This document shows, piece after piece, positions 31,743 through 41,452 of a DNA stretch of 64,000 nucleotides (its first letter is position 1; every line of letters starts with the position of its first letter). Location of the stretch: positions 135,230 to 199,229 of the forward strand of contig DERO01000008.1 in NCBI GenBank assembly GCA_002360945.1, in the 5' to 3' direction. Source of the stretch: Leclercia adecarboxylata (GTDB taxonomy: Bacteria; Pseudomonadota; Gammaproteobacteria; Enterobacterales; Enterobacteriaceae). A model generated the notes under the pieces. That model was not told the origin of the DNA. It saw only the letters and a program-made list of their open reading frames with translations, and made no database searches. The translations under genes were made by a program, and so were the position numbers.

Positions 31743-33590
31743 GTGTTAAACCGTTATCCTTTGTGGAAGTACGTCATGCTGGTCGTCGTTATTGTCGTCG
31801 GCCTGCTGTATGCGCTTCCCAACCTGTATGGTGAGGATCCGGCTGTTCAAATCACTGGCGCGCGCGGCGTCGCCGCCAGTGAGCAAACGCTGATCCAGGT
31901 CCAGAAAACTTTACAAGAAGAAAAAATTACCGCTAAGTCTGTGGCACTGGAAGAGGGCGCTATTCTTGCTCGCTTCGACTCCACCGACACGCAGCTCCGC
32001 GCTCGTGAAGCGCTGATGGGCGTGATGGGTGATAAATATGTCGTGGCGTTGAACCTTGCTCCTGCAACGCCGCGTTGGTTAGCCTCTATCAACGCGGAGC
32101 CGATGAAACTCGGTCTCGACCTGCGTGGTGGCGTTCACTTCCTGATGGAAGTGGATATGGACACCGCGCTTGGCAAACTCCAGGAACAAAACATCGACAG
32201 CCTGCGTAGCGATCTGCGCGACAAAGGCATTCCTTACACCACCGTGCGTAAGGAAGAGAATTACGGGATGAGCATCGCGTTCCGCGACGGCAACGCCCGC
32301 GATCAGGCGATAGATTATCTGACCCAGCGTCATCGCGATCTGGTGCTCTCTTCTCAGGGCAGCAACCAGCTGCGCGCGACCATGACCGATGCGCGTCTGA
32401 AAGAAGCGCGTGAATATGCGGTTCAGCAGAACATCAACATCCTGCGTAACCGTGTAAACCAGCTGGGCGTTGCTGAACCACTGGTACAGCGTCAGGGTGC
32501 TGACCGTATCGTGGTTGAGCTGCCGGGTATCCAGGATACCGCGCGTGCGAAAGAGATTCTGGGCGCGACCGCGACCCTGGAATTCCGTCTGGTGAACACC
32601 AGCGTCGATCAGTCCGCTGCCGCGTCTGGCCGCGTTCCGGGCGACTCTGAAGTGAAGCAGACCCGTGAAGGCCAGCCGGTTGTCATGTACAAGCGGGTGA
32701 TCCTGACCGGTGACCACATCACCGACTCGACCTCCAGCCAGGACGAATACAACCAGCCGCAGGTTAACATCTCGCTGGATAGCGCGGGTGGTAACATCAT
32801 GTCTAACTTCACCAAGGACAACATCGGTAAACCGATGGCGACCCTGTTCGTGGAGTACAAAGACAGCGGTAAAAAAGATGCTAACGGTCGCTCCATCCTG
32901 GTGAAAGAGGAAGAGGTGATTAACATCGCCAACATCCAGTCTCGCCTGGGTAACAGCTTCCGTATCACCGGTATCAACAACCCGAACGAAGCACGTCAGC
33001 TCTCGCTGCTGCTGCGTGCCGGTGCGCTGATTGCGCCGATTCAGATTGTTGAAGAGCGGACAATCGGTCCAACACTGGGTATGCAGAACATCACTCAGGG
33101 TCTGGAAGCCTGCCTGGCAGGTCTGATTATCTCCATCATCTTTATGATCTTCTTCTATAAGAAGTTCGGCCTGATTGCGACCAGTGCGCTGATCGCTAAC
33201 CTGGTGCTGATTGTGGGCATTATGTCCCTGCTGCCGGGGGCGACGCTCACCATGCCAGGCATTGCGGGTATCGTTCTGACCCTTGCGGTGGCGGTCGACG
33301 CCAACGTACTGATCAACGAACGTATCAAAGAAGAACTGAGCAACGGTCGCTCTGTGCAGCAGGCGATTGACGAAGGTTACCGTGGTGCCTTCAGCTCCAT
33401 CTTTGATGCGAACGTAACAACACTGATTAAGGTTATTATCCTGTACGCAGTGGGTACCGGCGCGATCAAGGGCTTTGCTATCACCACCGGTATTGGTGTG
33501 GCAACGTCAATGTTTACCGCTATCGTCGGCACCCGTGCCATCGTGAACCTGCTGTACGGCGGCAAGCGCGTTAAAAAGCTGTCTATCTGA
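31743..33590 (+). CDS. secD: Protein translocase subunit SecD
   Basis: 615-residue RND-type membrane protein that uses the proton gradient to help release proteins exported through SecYEG. A single N-terminal helix and large periplasmic P1 region (about residues 35-450) precede five membrane helices near the C-terminus; [15 protein letters not shown] and [15 protein letters not shown] blocks are conserved. GTG start, as in E. coli, eleven bases before secF after its stop. Confidence 0.98.
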   Translation: MLNRYPLWKYVMLVVVIVVGLLYALPNLYGEDPAVQITGARGVAASEQTLIQVQKTLQEEKITAKSVALEEGAILARFDSTDTQLRAREALMGVMGDKYVVALNLAPATPRWLASINAEPMKLGLDLRGGVHFLMEVDMDTALGKLQEQNIDSLRSDLRDKGIPYTTVRKEENYGMSIAFRDGNARDQAIDYLTQRHRDLVLSSQGSNQLRATMTDARLKEAREYAVQQNINILRNRVNQLGVAEPLVQRQGADRIVVELPGIQDTARAKEILGATATLEFRLVNTSVDQSAAASGRVPGDSEVKQTREGQPVVMYKRVILTGDHITDSTSSQDEYNQPQVNISLDSAGGNIMSNFTKDNIGKPMATLFVEYKDSGKKDANGRSILVKEEEVINIANIQSRLGNSFRITGINNPNEARQLSLLLRAGALIAPIQIVEERTIGPTLGMQNITQGLEACLAGLIISIIFMIFFYKKFGLIATSALIANLVLIVGIMSLLPGATLTMPGIAGIVLTLAVAVDANVLINERIKEELSNGRSVQQAIDEGYRGAFSSIFDANVTTLIKVIILYAVGTGAIKGFAITTGIGVATSMFTAIVGTRAIVNLLYGGKRVKKLSI

Positions 33591-33600
33591 GGAGTGCGTT

Positions 33601-34572
33601 GTGGCACAGGAATATACTGTTGAACAATTGAACTACGGCCGTAAAGTCTGGGACTTTATGCGCTGGGACTACTGGGCCTTTGGCATATCAGGTTTTCTGC
33701 TGATTTTGTCCATCGCCATCATCGGCGTGAAGGGCTTTAACTGGGGCCTCGATTTTACCGGCGGTACGGTCATTGAGATCACCCTGGAAAAACCGGTCGA
33801 TATGGACCAGATGCGTCAGTCGCTTGAGAAGGCGGGCTTTGAAGAGCCGCTGCTGCAGAACTTCGGCAGCAGCCGCGACATCATGGTGCGCATGCCGCCG
33901 GTGAAAGATGCCAACGGCAGCCAGGAACTGGGCAGCAAGGTCGTTACCGTGATTAACGAAACGACCAGCCAGAATGCGACGGTAAAACGTATCGAATTCG
34001 TTGGCCCGAGCGTGGGTGCGGATCTGGCTCAGACCGGTGCGATGGCCCTGCTGGTGGCGCTGCTCTGTATCCTGGCGTATGTCGGTTTCCGCTTCGAGTG
34101 GCGTCTGGCTGCCGGGGTGGTTATCGCTCTGGCGCACGACGTGGTGATCACCATGGGCGTTCTGTCGCTGTTCCATATCGAGATCGACCTGACCATCGTG
34201 GCCTCGTTGATGTCGGTTATCGGTTACTCGCTGAACGACAGTATCGTGGTATCGGACCGTATCCGTGAAAACTTCCGTAAGATCCGTCGCGGTACGCCGT
34301 ACGAGATCTTTAACGTGTCGTTGACCCAGACGCTGCACCGTACCTTGATCACCTCCGGGACCACCCTGATGGTGATCCTGATGCTGTATCTCTTCGGCGG
34401 CCCGATTCTGGAAGGCTTCTCGCTGACCATGCTGATCGGTGTTTCCATCGGTACGGCCTCGTCCATCTACGTCGCGTCCGCGCTGGCGTTGAAGCTGGGC
34501 ATGAAGCGCGAGCACCTGCTCCAGCAGAAAGTGGAAAAAGAGGGGGCGGATCAGCCGTCCATTCTGCCGTAA
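33601..34572 (+). CDS. secF: Protein translocase subunit SecF
   Basis: 323-residue partner of SecD with six membrane helices. Conserved blocks: [12 protein letters not shown] after the first helix, and [16 protein letters not shown] with its charged residues in the fourth to fifth helix. GTG start with a GAGGAGTG site; it ends the queA-tgt-yajC-secDF operon with a strong terminator. Confidence 0.98.
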   Translation: MAQEYTVEQLNYGRKVWDFMRWDYWAFGISGFLLILSIAIIGVKGFNWGLDFTGGTVIEITLEKPVDMDQMRQSLEKAGFEEPLLQNFGSSRDIMVRMPPVKDANGSQELGSKVVTVINETTSQNATVKRIEFVGPSVGADLAQTGAMALLVALLCILAYVGFRFEWRLAAGVVIALAHDVVITMGVLSLFHIEIDLTIVASLMSVIGYSLNDSIVVSDRIRENFRKIRRGTPYEIFNVSLTQTLHRTLITSGTTLMVILMLYLFGGPILEGFSLTMLIGVSIGTASSIYVASALALKLGMKREHLLQQKVEKEGADQPSILP

Positions 34573-34595
34573 GACACCGTCTTTCGCGTTAACAC

Positions 34596-34625
34596 AATCC
34601 CGGTCAATTGGCCGGGATTTTTTTT
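34596..34625 (+). terminator. Terminator of the secDF operon
   Basis: AATCCCGGTC and GGCCGGGATT arms and an eight-base T-tract follow the secF stop by 23 bases. Confidence 0.9.
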
Positions 34626-34680
34626 GTCTACTCCTGACAAACACTCCTGACAGTATGCTGTCAGGAGACCTGTCGTAGAC
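34626..34680. promoter_or_regulatory. Operator-like palindrome before the VOC/WYL pair
   Basis: A perfect palindrome has ten-base arms (CTCCTGACAG, 34644-34653; CTGTCAGGAG, 34658-34667) around four bases. A direct copy of the left arm (CTCCTGACAA) lies at 34631-34640, and GTCTAC/GTAGAC arms flank the whole (34626-34631, 34675-34680). Its place between the secF terminator and the VOC gene suggests the binding site of the downstream WYL regulator. Confidence 0.6.
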
Positions 34681-34714
34681 TCCTTCTGAACCCAAACAAC
34701 AGGCAGGAGGATGT

Positions 34715-35080
34715 ATGAAAAGTGTGATTAACTGGTTTGAAATTGCGGTCGCGGATATGGATCGTGCCATCCAATTTTACGAGCCAGTGATGCAGGTGGC
34801 GCTGCGGCGCGAGAAAATGGACTGTGCTGAGCTGGCCGTTTTCCCGCATGAGGATCCGGCCACCGGCGGCGCGCTGGCAAAATTTGACGGCATTACACCC
34901 TCGTCGCAGGGCGCTATTATTTACCTGCATACTGACAACCTGGCGGCAACCCTGGATCGCGTGGCTTCAGCCGGCGGTGCGTGCGTATTTGGCCCGCTGG
35001 AGCTGCCGCACGGTATTGGTACTATTGCGCTGTTTACCGACAGCGAAGGCAACCGGGTTGGACTACATCAACCCGCCTGA
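34715..35080 (+). CDS. VOC (glyoxalase/bleomycin-resistance) family protein
   Basis: 121-residue protein with the two-module beta-alpha-beta-beta-beta fold of the vicinal-oxygen-chelate superfamily: WFEIAVADMDRAIQFYEPVM opens the first half and a GPLELPHGIGTIALFTDSEGNRVGLHQ block closes the second. Substrate is not predictable. ATG follows a strong GGCAGGAGG site. It precedes, by 25 bases, a WYL regulator, so the two are probably one unit. In E. coli K-12 yajD occupies the space between secF and tsx. Confidence 0.88.
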   Translation: MKSVINWFEIAVADMDRAIQFYEPVMQVALRREKMDCAELAVFPHEDPATGGALAKFDGITPSSQGAIIYLHTDNLAATLDRVASAGGACVFGPLELPHGIGTIALFTDSEGNRVGLHQPA

Positions 35081-35105
35081 TATCCACCTGTAAAGCGAAG
35101 AACCG

Positions 35106-35786
35106 ATGACCCGACGCGCCGACCGTTTGTTTCAGATTGTGCAGATCCTGCGTGGCAGGCGGCTCACGACCGCTGCGCATCTGGCGGAGAGGCTCGGCGT
35201 TTCTGAACGCACGGTTTATCGCGATATCCGCGATCTGTCCCTCTCTGGCGTGCCGGTGGAAGGGGAGGCAGGGAGCGGCTATCGGTTGATGTCGGGCTTT
35301 GACCTGCCGCCGCTGATGCTGACCAACAAGGAATCCGAAGCGCTGATGGTGGCGATCCGCCTGCTCAAAACCTGGGGCGGAGAGTCGCTGTCGCGTGAGC
35401 TGGAGTCGGCGCAGGAAAAGGTGCTGGCGATCTTACCCGAGGAGAGCCGCCGCAAGGCCGAGCAGACCCGGATTTACGCGCCGGATATCGCCATGCAACC
35501 CCACTCCCGCAGCGGCTTCGATGTGATCCATCAGGCGATCTCCGCTCAGCGGGTGCTGGGGCTGCACTATCGTGATGAGAGTGGGCAGTTGTCCTCCCGC
35601 GACGTGCAGCCGCTGGGGTTGTTCTTCTGGGGCGAGCACTGGCTGCTGGCGGCATGGTGCGAACGGCGTGATGACTATCGCTGTTTCCGCCTCGACAGAT
35701 GCCTCAATATCACGATGACGGACAGACGCTTTAGCGAAAGCGCGGATCGTTCGCTGGCGGATTTTTTACGCAAGGTGAAGCAATAA
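35106..35786 (+). CDS. YafY-like HTH/WYL transcriptional regulator
   Basis: 226-residue regulator with an N-terminal DeoR-type winged helix (about residues 5-60; LAERLGVSERTVYRDIRDLS) and a C-terminal WYL ligand domain (about 137-215), where FWGEHWLLAAWCERR takes the WYL place. It resembles E. coli YafY strongly. It is probably translated with the VOC gene upstream and may bind the palindrome at 34644-34667, an inference from position. Its signal is unknown. Confidence 0.88.
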   Translation: MTRRADRLFQIVQILRGRRLTTAAHLAERLGVSERTVYRDIRDLSLSGVPVEGEAGSGYRLMSGFDLPPLMLTNKESEALMVAIRLLKTWGGESLSRELESAQEKVLAILPEESRRKAEQTRIYAPDIAMQPHSRSGFDVIHQAISAQRVLGLHYRDESGQLSSRDVQPLGLFFWGEHWLLAAWCERRDDYRCFRLDRCLNITMTDRRFSESADRSLADFLRKVKQ

Positions 35787-35796
35787 GATGCCGGGT

Positions 35797-35845
35797 GGTG
35801 CGGCCTGATGCCCTCACCCCAACCCTCTCCCACGGGGAGAGGGCG
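35797..35845. repeat. Half copy of the C-rich palindromic element
   Basis: GGTGCGGCCTGATG followed by CCCTCACCCC, AACCCTCTCCC and a short GGGAGAGGG return arm shares its first 40 or so bases with the element at 15777-15919. It lies after the WYL gene and before the tsx terminator. Confidence 0.8.
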
Positions 35846-35852
35846 CAAACAT

Positions 35853-35888
35853 AAAAAACGGCAACCCGAAGGTTGCCGTTTTGCTTTT
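35853..35888. terminator. Bidirectional terminator at the tsx 3' end
   Basis: AAAACGGCAACC and GGTTGCCGTTTT arms with A and T runs on both sides lie between the convergent WYL gene and tsx. Confidence 0.9.
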
Positions 35889-35916
35889 ATTTTGCCACCC
35901 GGCACCAACCGCAAGG

Positions 35917-36801
35917 TTAGAAGTTATAACCCACAACCAGGTAACCACCCCAGCCGGTAGAACGGACGCTGAAGTTGCCGTCGCCGAAGTTCAGGCTGGC
36001 GTCGTCGTTCCACTGACCACCGTTGTGCCAGTAACGCGCCACAACTGAGTAATGCCAGTGATCGTAGTTCAGCGCCAGGATGTGGCTGGAAGCGATGGAG
36101 TCATTGGTACGCGCTTTTTTACCGTTCAGGTCACGGAAGTCGTTGTCGCCCAGGTCTGAACCCCAGTCAAAGTTGGTGAAGCCGATGTAGCTCAGGTTGC
36201 CGCCCCACAGCTGGGTGATTGGCACAAAGTATTTCACTTTGAAACGGTAGCCATCCCACTCGTTTTCGTTCGCTGCACCGTAGTTCTGCCACTGGTATTT
36301 CGCGTACACGTTCATGGACAGGCTCATCGGCAGACCGGTGTCGATGTCAGTACCCAGACCCATATACCAGGTGCTCTGGCGACCGGACTTGTTGCGGCCC
36401 ATGTCGTAGATGTAGTTGTTAGCGAAGTACCACTCTTTGAACGGACCAAACGCCAGGCTGGTGCCGGTCAGCTTATCGATGGAGAAGCGCGGTTCGATCT
36501 CCATGAACAGTGGGGAACCGTGGTTCCAGATACCTTTCGCGTCAGTGTTACCACCGAAGAAGACCGGCGCATCCATGTAACCATAGAAATCAAACCAGTC
36601 TTTCTTGGCGAACGCTTCGTATTCCAGGTAGGTATCGTTGCGGATCTGCGGTCCAAAACGGGTGTGGTAACTGCCGACGACGTTGACGCTCTGGTGCCAC
36701 CAGTCGGAAACGTACTCGGGTTTATCGTTTTCAGCTGCCTGCACAGCGAAAGTAGAGGAGAGTGCCAGCGCTGCACCGGCTGCCAGTAATGTTTTTTTCA
36801 T
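35917..36801 (-). CDS. tsx: Nucleoside-specific channel Tsx
   Basis: 294-residue outer-membrane beta-barrel that lets nucleosides and deoxynucleosides in; in E. coli it is also the receptor for phage T6 and colicin K. A signal peptide ends at AVQAAEN (about residue 23). The body has alternating aromatic strands, beginning [14 protein letters not shown], and a C-terminal aromatic residue (VVGYNF) as expected of a barrel. Promoter elements with a CRP-like site lie upstream on the minus strand. Confidence 0.96.
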   Translation of the reverse strand: MKKTLLAAGAALALSSTFAVQAAENDKPEYVSDWWHQSVNVVGSYHTRFGPQIRNDTYLEYEAFAKKDWFDFYGYMDAPVFFGGNTDAKGIWNHGSPLFMEIEPRFSIDKLTGTSLAFGPFKEWYFANNYIYDMGRNKSGRQSTWYMGLGTDIDTGLPMSLSMNVYAKYQWQNYGAANENEWDGYRFKVKYFVPITQLWGGNLSYIGFTNFDWGSDLGDNDFRDLNGKKARTNDSIASSHILALNYDHWHYSVVARYWHNGGQWNDDASLNFGDGNFSVRSTGWGGYLVVGYNF

Positions 36802-36885
36802 AATAATGCCACTGATTTGAAATCCCTAACGGGAGTGAAAAAGGCGCGAATTGCGTTTCTAAATATTTCGTGTTTCTGGGAGCCT

Positions 36886-36930
36886 ATTATAGGAATCCTT
36901 GCTCACAAAAATATGTGTTGTTTCACAGTT
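36886..36930 (-). promoter_or_regulatory. tsx promoter with CRP-like site
   Basis: On the minus strand a TATAAT -10 (36886-36891) lies downstream of TGTGAAACAACACAT (about 36910-36926), a CRP-like site at the spacing expected for activation. E. coli tsx is known to be controlled by CRP, CytR and DeoR; the other operators were not clearly located. Confidence 0.5.
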
Positions 36931-37033
36931 CTCTCACATACGTAATCGATTGCGTTCACGTTTGCGTATTTTTAACGGAGCGGATTGTAATGGCAAACAT
37001 TTCTGTTGCCAATGTTTGAAAGCTCAGAAGAGG

Positions 37034-37056
37034 GCGGAACGTGTAACACGTTCCGC
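37034..37056 (-). terminator. Perfect hairpin after yajI
   Basis: GCGGAACGTG and CACGTTCCGC form a ten-base-pair stem with a three-base loop, just after the yajI stop. The following minus-strand bases are only moderately T-rich (CCTCTTCT), so termination is likely but not certain. Confidence 0.6.
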
Positions 37057-37064
37057 GGGGGGGA

Positions 37065-37604
37065 TTATTGCGCGACGGGCTGAATATCGTGGATGCGGAT
37101 AAAACCGAGCTGATCGGGCGTCAGACCATTTAGCTGAAGCGGAATGTCGACATCGCTGGGTGCCAGGACGCTGGCCGGGGCGTTAATCAACTGGGTCTGA
37201 ACGTTCAGCTCCTGGAAGTTGTCTGTGGTGCCCTGGATCTGGCCCCACTCCACGGTGGCGCTGAAGGCCGGAAGCGGATCGTTTGATTCCCCCTGAATGC
37301 GCAGCGTGGCGCGGGTGCCGTCGGCGTTAGGCGCGACGTTCACCAGCGACATCTTCAGCGTGCCAATCTGGCTGTTCAGCCGGGCAGGGGTGTTGGATCC
37401 GGTCAGCAGATAGACGCCGCTGGTCGATTTGGCGTTCAGCGCATTTTGCTGGGTGATTTTGACCGTTTCCTGGTTGAGCTTGTTCATGGTGGTGTTTAGT
37501 GAACTGATGCTCTGCTTCATCTGGTGCACTTCGCTTTGCTGCGCGCAGGCACTGAGGCTAAAAAGGCTTCCCAGCAGCAGAACATGAAGGTAACGTCTTG
37601 TCAT
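37065..37604 (-). CDS. yajI: YajI lipoprotein (DUF3251)
   Basis: 179-residue lipoprotein; the signal peptide ends in a LSAC lipobox (Cys about residue 19). A short coiled-coil follows (about residues 25-50), then a beta-rich domain. Close to E. coli YajI, of unknown function. The start at 37604 gives the E. coli length; the longer reading from 37649 would put 15 residues before the signal peptide. Confidence 0.93.
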   Translation of the reverse strand: MTRRYLHVLLLGSLFSLSACAQQSEVHQMKQSISSLNTTMNKLNQETVKITQQNALNAKSTSGVYLLTGSNTPARLNSQIGTLKMSLVNVAPNADGTRATLRIQGESNDPLPAFSATVEWGQIQGTTDNFQELNVQTQLINAPASVLAPSDVDIPLQLNGLTPDQLGFIRIHDIQPVAQ

Positions 37605-37745
37605 GGCAATTATTTCCCTGAAATAACGGATTCTGCTAAGGGTAGTCAACGAGGCTGCCCTGCGTATAGATCCTTTATCTCAAAAACGCTCCTTCTTTGT
37701 TGTCAGCCCAGTTCGGGGTAAAATGGAGCTCAGTCAACCCGATAG

Positions 37746-38207
<462 letters not shown>

Positions 38208-38211
38208 GCAC

Positions 38212-39318
38212 ATGCAGGATGAGATTTACATGGCGCGCGCGCTGAAGCTGGCGCAGCGCGGGCGGTTTACCACCCACCCGAACCCGAACGTCGGCTGCGT
38301 TATCGTTAAGGATGGCGAGATCGTCGGTGAAGGTTTTCACTACCGTGCCGGTGAGCCGCATGCCGAAGTGCACGCCCTGCGCATGGCCGGTAATAAAGCG
38401 CGCGGTGCCACGGCCTACGTCACGCTGGAGCCCTGCAGCCATCATGGCCGTACGCCGCCGTGCTGCGATGCCCTTATCGCGGCGGGTGTCTCTCGTGTCG
38501 TCGCAGCCATGCAGGATCCCAACCCGCAGGTGGCCGGTCGCGGTCTCTATCGCCTGCAGCAGGCGGGTATTGAGGTCAGCCACGGCCTGATGATGAGCGA
38601 AGCCGAACGCCTGAACAAAGGCTTCCTCAAGCGGATGCGCACCGGTTTTCCCTATATTCAGCTAAAGCTGGGCGCTTCGCTGGATGGCCGCACGGCGATG
38701 GCCAGCGGTGAAAGCCAGTGGATCACCTCCCCGCAGGCAAGGCGCGATGTGCAACGTCTGCGCGCCCAAAGCCATGCTATTCTCACCAGCCATGCTACCG
38801 TGCTGGCCGACGATCCTGCGCTGACCGTGCGCTGGGATGAGCTAAACGCTGATACCCAGGCGCTCTATCCGCAGGAGAATTTACGCCAGCCGCTGCGGAT
38901 TGTGGTTGACCGGCAGAATCGGGTCACCCCTGAGCACCGCATTGTGCAGCAGCCGGGCGAGACCTGGTTTGCCCGCACGCAGGAGGATGCGCGCAGCTGG
39001 CCGGAAGGCGTGCGAAGCATTATGGTGCCGGAGCACAACGGGCATCTGGATTTAGTGGTGCTGATGATGCTGCTGGGTAAACAGCAGCAGATCAACAGCA
39101 TCTGGGTCGAAGCCGGTCCAACGCTGGCCGGGGCGCTATTGCAGGCCGGGCTGGTGGATGAGCTGATTGTCTATCTGGCACCTAAACTGTTAGGCAGCGA
39201 TGCACGCGGTCTGTGCGTGTTGCCAGGGCTGGAAACACTGGCGGATGCGCCCGCGTTTAACTTTAGCGAGATACGCCCGGTTGGACCGGATCTCTGTCTC
39301 CACCTGACCACCGCGTAA
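38212..39318 (+). CDS. ribD: Riboflavin biosynthesis deaminase/reductase RibD
   Basis: 368-residue two-domain enzyme. The N-terminal deaminase (about residues 1-145) has the zinc site HAEVHAL and PCSHHGRTPPCCD; the C-terminal reductase (about 147-368) uses NADPH on the ribosyl chain. Both carry out steps two and three of riboflavin synthesis. The start at 38212 follows nrdR directly; an ORF extension upstream overlaps nrdR and is not used. Confidence 0.97.
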   Translation: MQDEIYMARALKLAQRGRFTTHPNPNVGCVIVKDGEIVGEGFHYRAGEPHAEVHALRMAGNKARGATAYVTLEPCSHHGRTPPCCDALIAAGVSRVVAAMQDPNPQVAGRGLYRLQQAGIEVSHGLMMSEAERLNKGFLKRMRTGFPYIQLKLGASLDGRTAMASGESQWITSPQARRDVQRLRAQSHAILTSHATVLADDPALTVRWDELNADTQALYPQENLRQPLRIVVDRQNRVTPEHRIVQQPGETWFARTQEDARSWPEGVRSIMVPEHNGHLDLVVLMMLLGKQQQINSIWVEAGPTLAGALLQAGLVDELIVYLAPKLLGSDARGLCVLPGLETLADAPAFNFSEIRPVGPDLCLHLTTA

Positions 39319-39408
39319 GGCTTGCCTAAATAGGGAAGCAGTGCGCAAAATATTATGATAAAATCCGCCCCCCTGCGGGGCCACCAAATGAACCCGTTAA
39401 GGAAGAGT

Positions 39409-39879
39409 ATGAACATTATTGAAGCAGCCGTTGCTACCCCGGACGCTCGCGTCGCCATCACCATTGCGCGTTTCAACAACTTCATCAACGACAGCCTGCT
39501 GGATGGTGCGATTGACGCCCTGAAACGTATCGGCCAGGTGAAAGACGAAAACATTACCGTTGTCTGGGTTCCGGGTGCTTACGAACTGCCTCTGGCAGCG
39601 GGCGCACTGGCGAAAACCGGCAAATATGATGCGGTTATCGCGCTGGGTACGGTGATTCGTGGCGGCACCGCGCATTTTGAATATGTTGCGGGTGGCGCAA
39701 GCAACGGTCTGGCGCACGTGGCACAGGATGCAGAGATCCCTGTCGCGTTCGGCGTACTCACCACTGAAAGTATTGAACAAGCCATCGAACGTGCTGGCAC
39801 CAAAGCCGGTAACAAAGGTGCAGAAGCTGCACTGACCGCGCTTGAAATGATCAATGTATTGAAAGCCATCAAGGCCTGA
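39409..39879 (+). CDS. ribE: 6,7-dimethyl-8-ribityllumazine synthase
   Basis: 156-residue enzyme joining the ribityl-aminopyrimidine with dihydroxybutanone phosphate in the penultimate riboflavin step; it forms a 60-subunit shell in E. coli. Family blocks are [23 protein letters not shown] and [14 protein letters not shown] with the catalytic His. The start at 39409 follows GGAAGAGT and agrees with E. coli (gene also called ribH). nusB follows after 21 bases. Confidence 0.97.
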   Translation: MNIIEAAVATPDARVAITIARFNNFINDSLLDGAIDALKRIGQVKDENITVVWVPGAYELPLAAGALAKTGKYDAVIALGTVIRGGTAHFEYVAGGASNGLAHVAQDAEIPVAFGVLTTESIEQAIERAGTKAGNKGAEAALTALEMINVLKAIKA

Positions 39880-39900
39880 TTTTTTTGTAAGGGGAATTCC

Positions 39901-40320
39901 GTGAAACCTGCTGCTCGTCGCCGCGCCCGTGAATGTGCCGTTCAGGCACTTTACTCCTGGCAGTTGTCCCAGAACGACATCGCTGATGTTGAATACCAGT
40001 TCCTGGCGGAACAAGACGTCAAAGACGTTGACGTCGTGTACTTCCGTGAACTGCTGTCGGGAGTGGCGACTAATAGCGCGTATCTCGACGGCCTGATGAA
40101 GCCGTACCTGTCCCGTCTGCTCGAAGAGCTGGGCCAGGTTGAAAAAGCGGTGCTGCGTATTGCACTGTTTGAACTGTCTAAACGTGATGATGTGCCTTAT
40201 AAAGTGGCCATCAACGAAGCGATCGAACTGGCGAAAACCTTCGGTGCTGAAGACAGCCACAAATTTGTGAATGGCGTGCTGGATAAAGCTGCACCTGCGA
40301 TCCGTCCCCGTAAAAAGTGA
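39901..40320 (+). CDS. nusB: Transcription antitermination factor NusB
   Basis: 139-residue helical protein that pairs with S10 (NusE) and binds boxA RNA in rRNA operons and lambda antitermination. The Arg-rich N-terminus ([19 protein letters not shown]) is the RNA-binding part; the rest matches E. coli NusB at the same length. GTG start after AAGGGGAA. Confidence 0.98.
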   Translation: MKPAARRRARECAVQALYSWQLSQNDIADVEYQFLAEQDVKDVDVVYFRELLSGVATNSAYLDGLMKPYLSRLLEELGQVEKAVLRIALFELSKRDDVPYKVAINEAIELAKTFGAEDSHKFVNGVLDKAAPAIRPRKK

Positions 40321-40325
40321 TCCGC

Positions 40326-40374
40326 AAGCCGGAGTTTCGTATCGCCTTCGGGCGGTGCGGGCTCCGGTTTTTTT
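40326..40374 (+). terminator. Hairpin and T-tract between nusB and thiL
   Basis: GCCGGAG and CTCCGG outer arms enclose ATCGCC/GGCGGT around a TTCG tetraloop, followed by seven T residues. It would end nusB transcripts, possibly with partial read-through to thiL. Confidence 0.7.
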
Positions 40375-40398
40375 ATTTTCTTTGCTGAGGCATAACGT

Positions 40399-41370
40399 AT
40401 GGCATGTGGCGAATTTTCCCTGATTGCCCGTTATTTTGACCGAGTCAGAAGCTCGCGTCTCGATGTGGAAACCGGCATCGGCGACGACTGTGCACTTCTC
40501 AATATCCCCGAAAAACAGACGCTGGCGATCAGCACCGACACCTTAGTGTCTGGCCATCATTTCCTGCCGGATATCGATCCTGCCGATCTGGCGTATAAAG
40601 CGCTGGCGGTAAACGTGAGCGATCTGGCGGCGATGGGCGCCGATCCGGCGTGGTTAACGCTGGCGCTGACCCTGCCAAAAGTTGATGAAAGCTGGCTTGA
40701 AGCCTTTAGCGACGCGCTGTTTGAACAGCTTAACTATTACGATATGCAGCTGATCGGGGGCGATACCACCGCTGGTCCGCTGTCGATGACCCTGGCGATC
40801 CACGGCTATGTGCCGGTAGGGCGCGCGCTGAAACGCTCTGGCGCAAAACCGGGCGACTGGATTTACGTCACCGGTACGCCGGGTGACAGCGCGGCAGGGC
40901 TGGCTATTTTGCAGAAGCATTTAACCGTGCCGGATGCGGATGACGCCGCGTACTTTGTCCAACGCCATTTGCGCCCGACGCCGCGTATTCTGCACGGACA
41001 GGCGCTGCGCGACCGCGCCAGTTCAGCTATCGATCTCTCCGATGGCCTGATCTCCGATCTGGGCCATATCCTGAAAGCCAGCGGCGTGGGCGCGCGGATC
41101 GACCTTGATCTCTTCCCGCTCTCTGCCGCGATGCGCAGGCACGTGGAGCCCGAGCAGGCATTGCGCTGGGCGCTCTCCGGCGGTGAAGATTATGAGCTGT
41201 GCTTTACCGTTCCCGAGCTGAACCGCGGCACGCTGGATGTGGCGTTAGCCAATCTGGGTGCCGGGTTTACCTGTATCGGCCAGATTATGCCGGAAAGCGA
41301 AGGGATGCAGTTTGTGCAGAACGGCGCGCCGGTGACGCTCGACTGGAAAGGGTACGATCACTTCGCATGA
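40399..41370 (+). CDS. thiL: Thiamine-monophosphate kinase
   Basis: 323-residue ATP-dependent enzyme phosphorylating thiamine monophosphate to the active diphosphate. Conserved blocks: [31 protein letters not shown], and [14 protein letters not shown]. It ends two residues earlier than the E. coli protein, with the TGA directly after DHFA. In E. coli pgpA begins inside the last codons; here pgpA is absent and a repeat follows. Confidence 0.96.
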   Translation: MACGEFSLIARYFDRVRSSRLDVETGIGDDCALLNIPEKQTLAISTDTLVSGHHFLPDIDPADLAYKALAVNVSDLAAMGADPAWLTLALTLPKVDESWLEAFSDALFEQLNYYDMQLIGGDTTAGPLSMTLAIHGYVPVGRALKRSGAKPGDWIYVTGTPGDSAAGLAILQKHLTVPDADDAAYFVQRHLRPTPRILHGQALRDRASSAIDLSDGLISDLGHILKASGVGARIDLDLFPLSAAMRRHVEPEQALRWALSGGEDYELCFTVPELNRGTLDVALANLGAGFTCIGQIMPESEGMQFVQNGAPVTLDWKGYDHFA

Positions 41371-41374
41371 TGTG

Positions 41375-41449
41375 TTGCCGGGTGGCGGCTTCGCCTTACC
41401 CGGCCTACAAATGCGATCGTAGGCCCGGTAAGCGTAGCGCCACCGGGCT
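41375..41449. repeat. Paired REP element (BIME-like) in place of pgpA
   Basis: Two inverted REP-like units: GCCGGGTGGCGG...TTACCCGGCCTACAA and GTAGGCCCGGTAAGCG...GCCACCGGGC with eight bases between, ending in a T-tract. It could fold as one long hairpin and act as the thiL terminator. It sits exactly where E. coli has pgpA. Confidence 0.85.
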
Positions 41450-41452
41450 TTT

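Noticed and set aside
37034..37056. Considered as an operator because it is a perfect palindrome
   Set aside because: It is directly after the yajI stop and far from the tsx promoter, so a terminator reading fits better.
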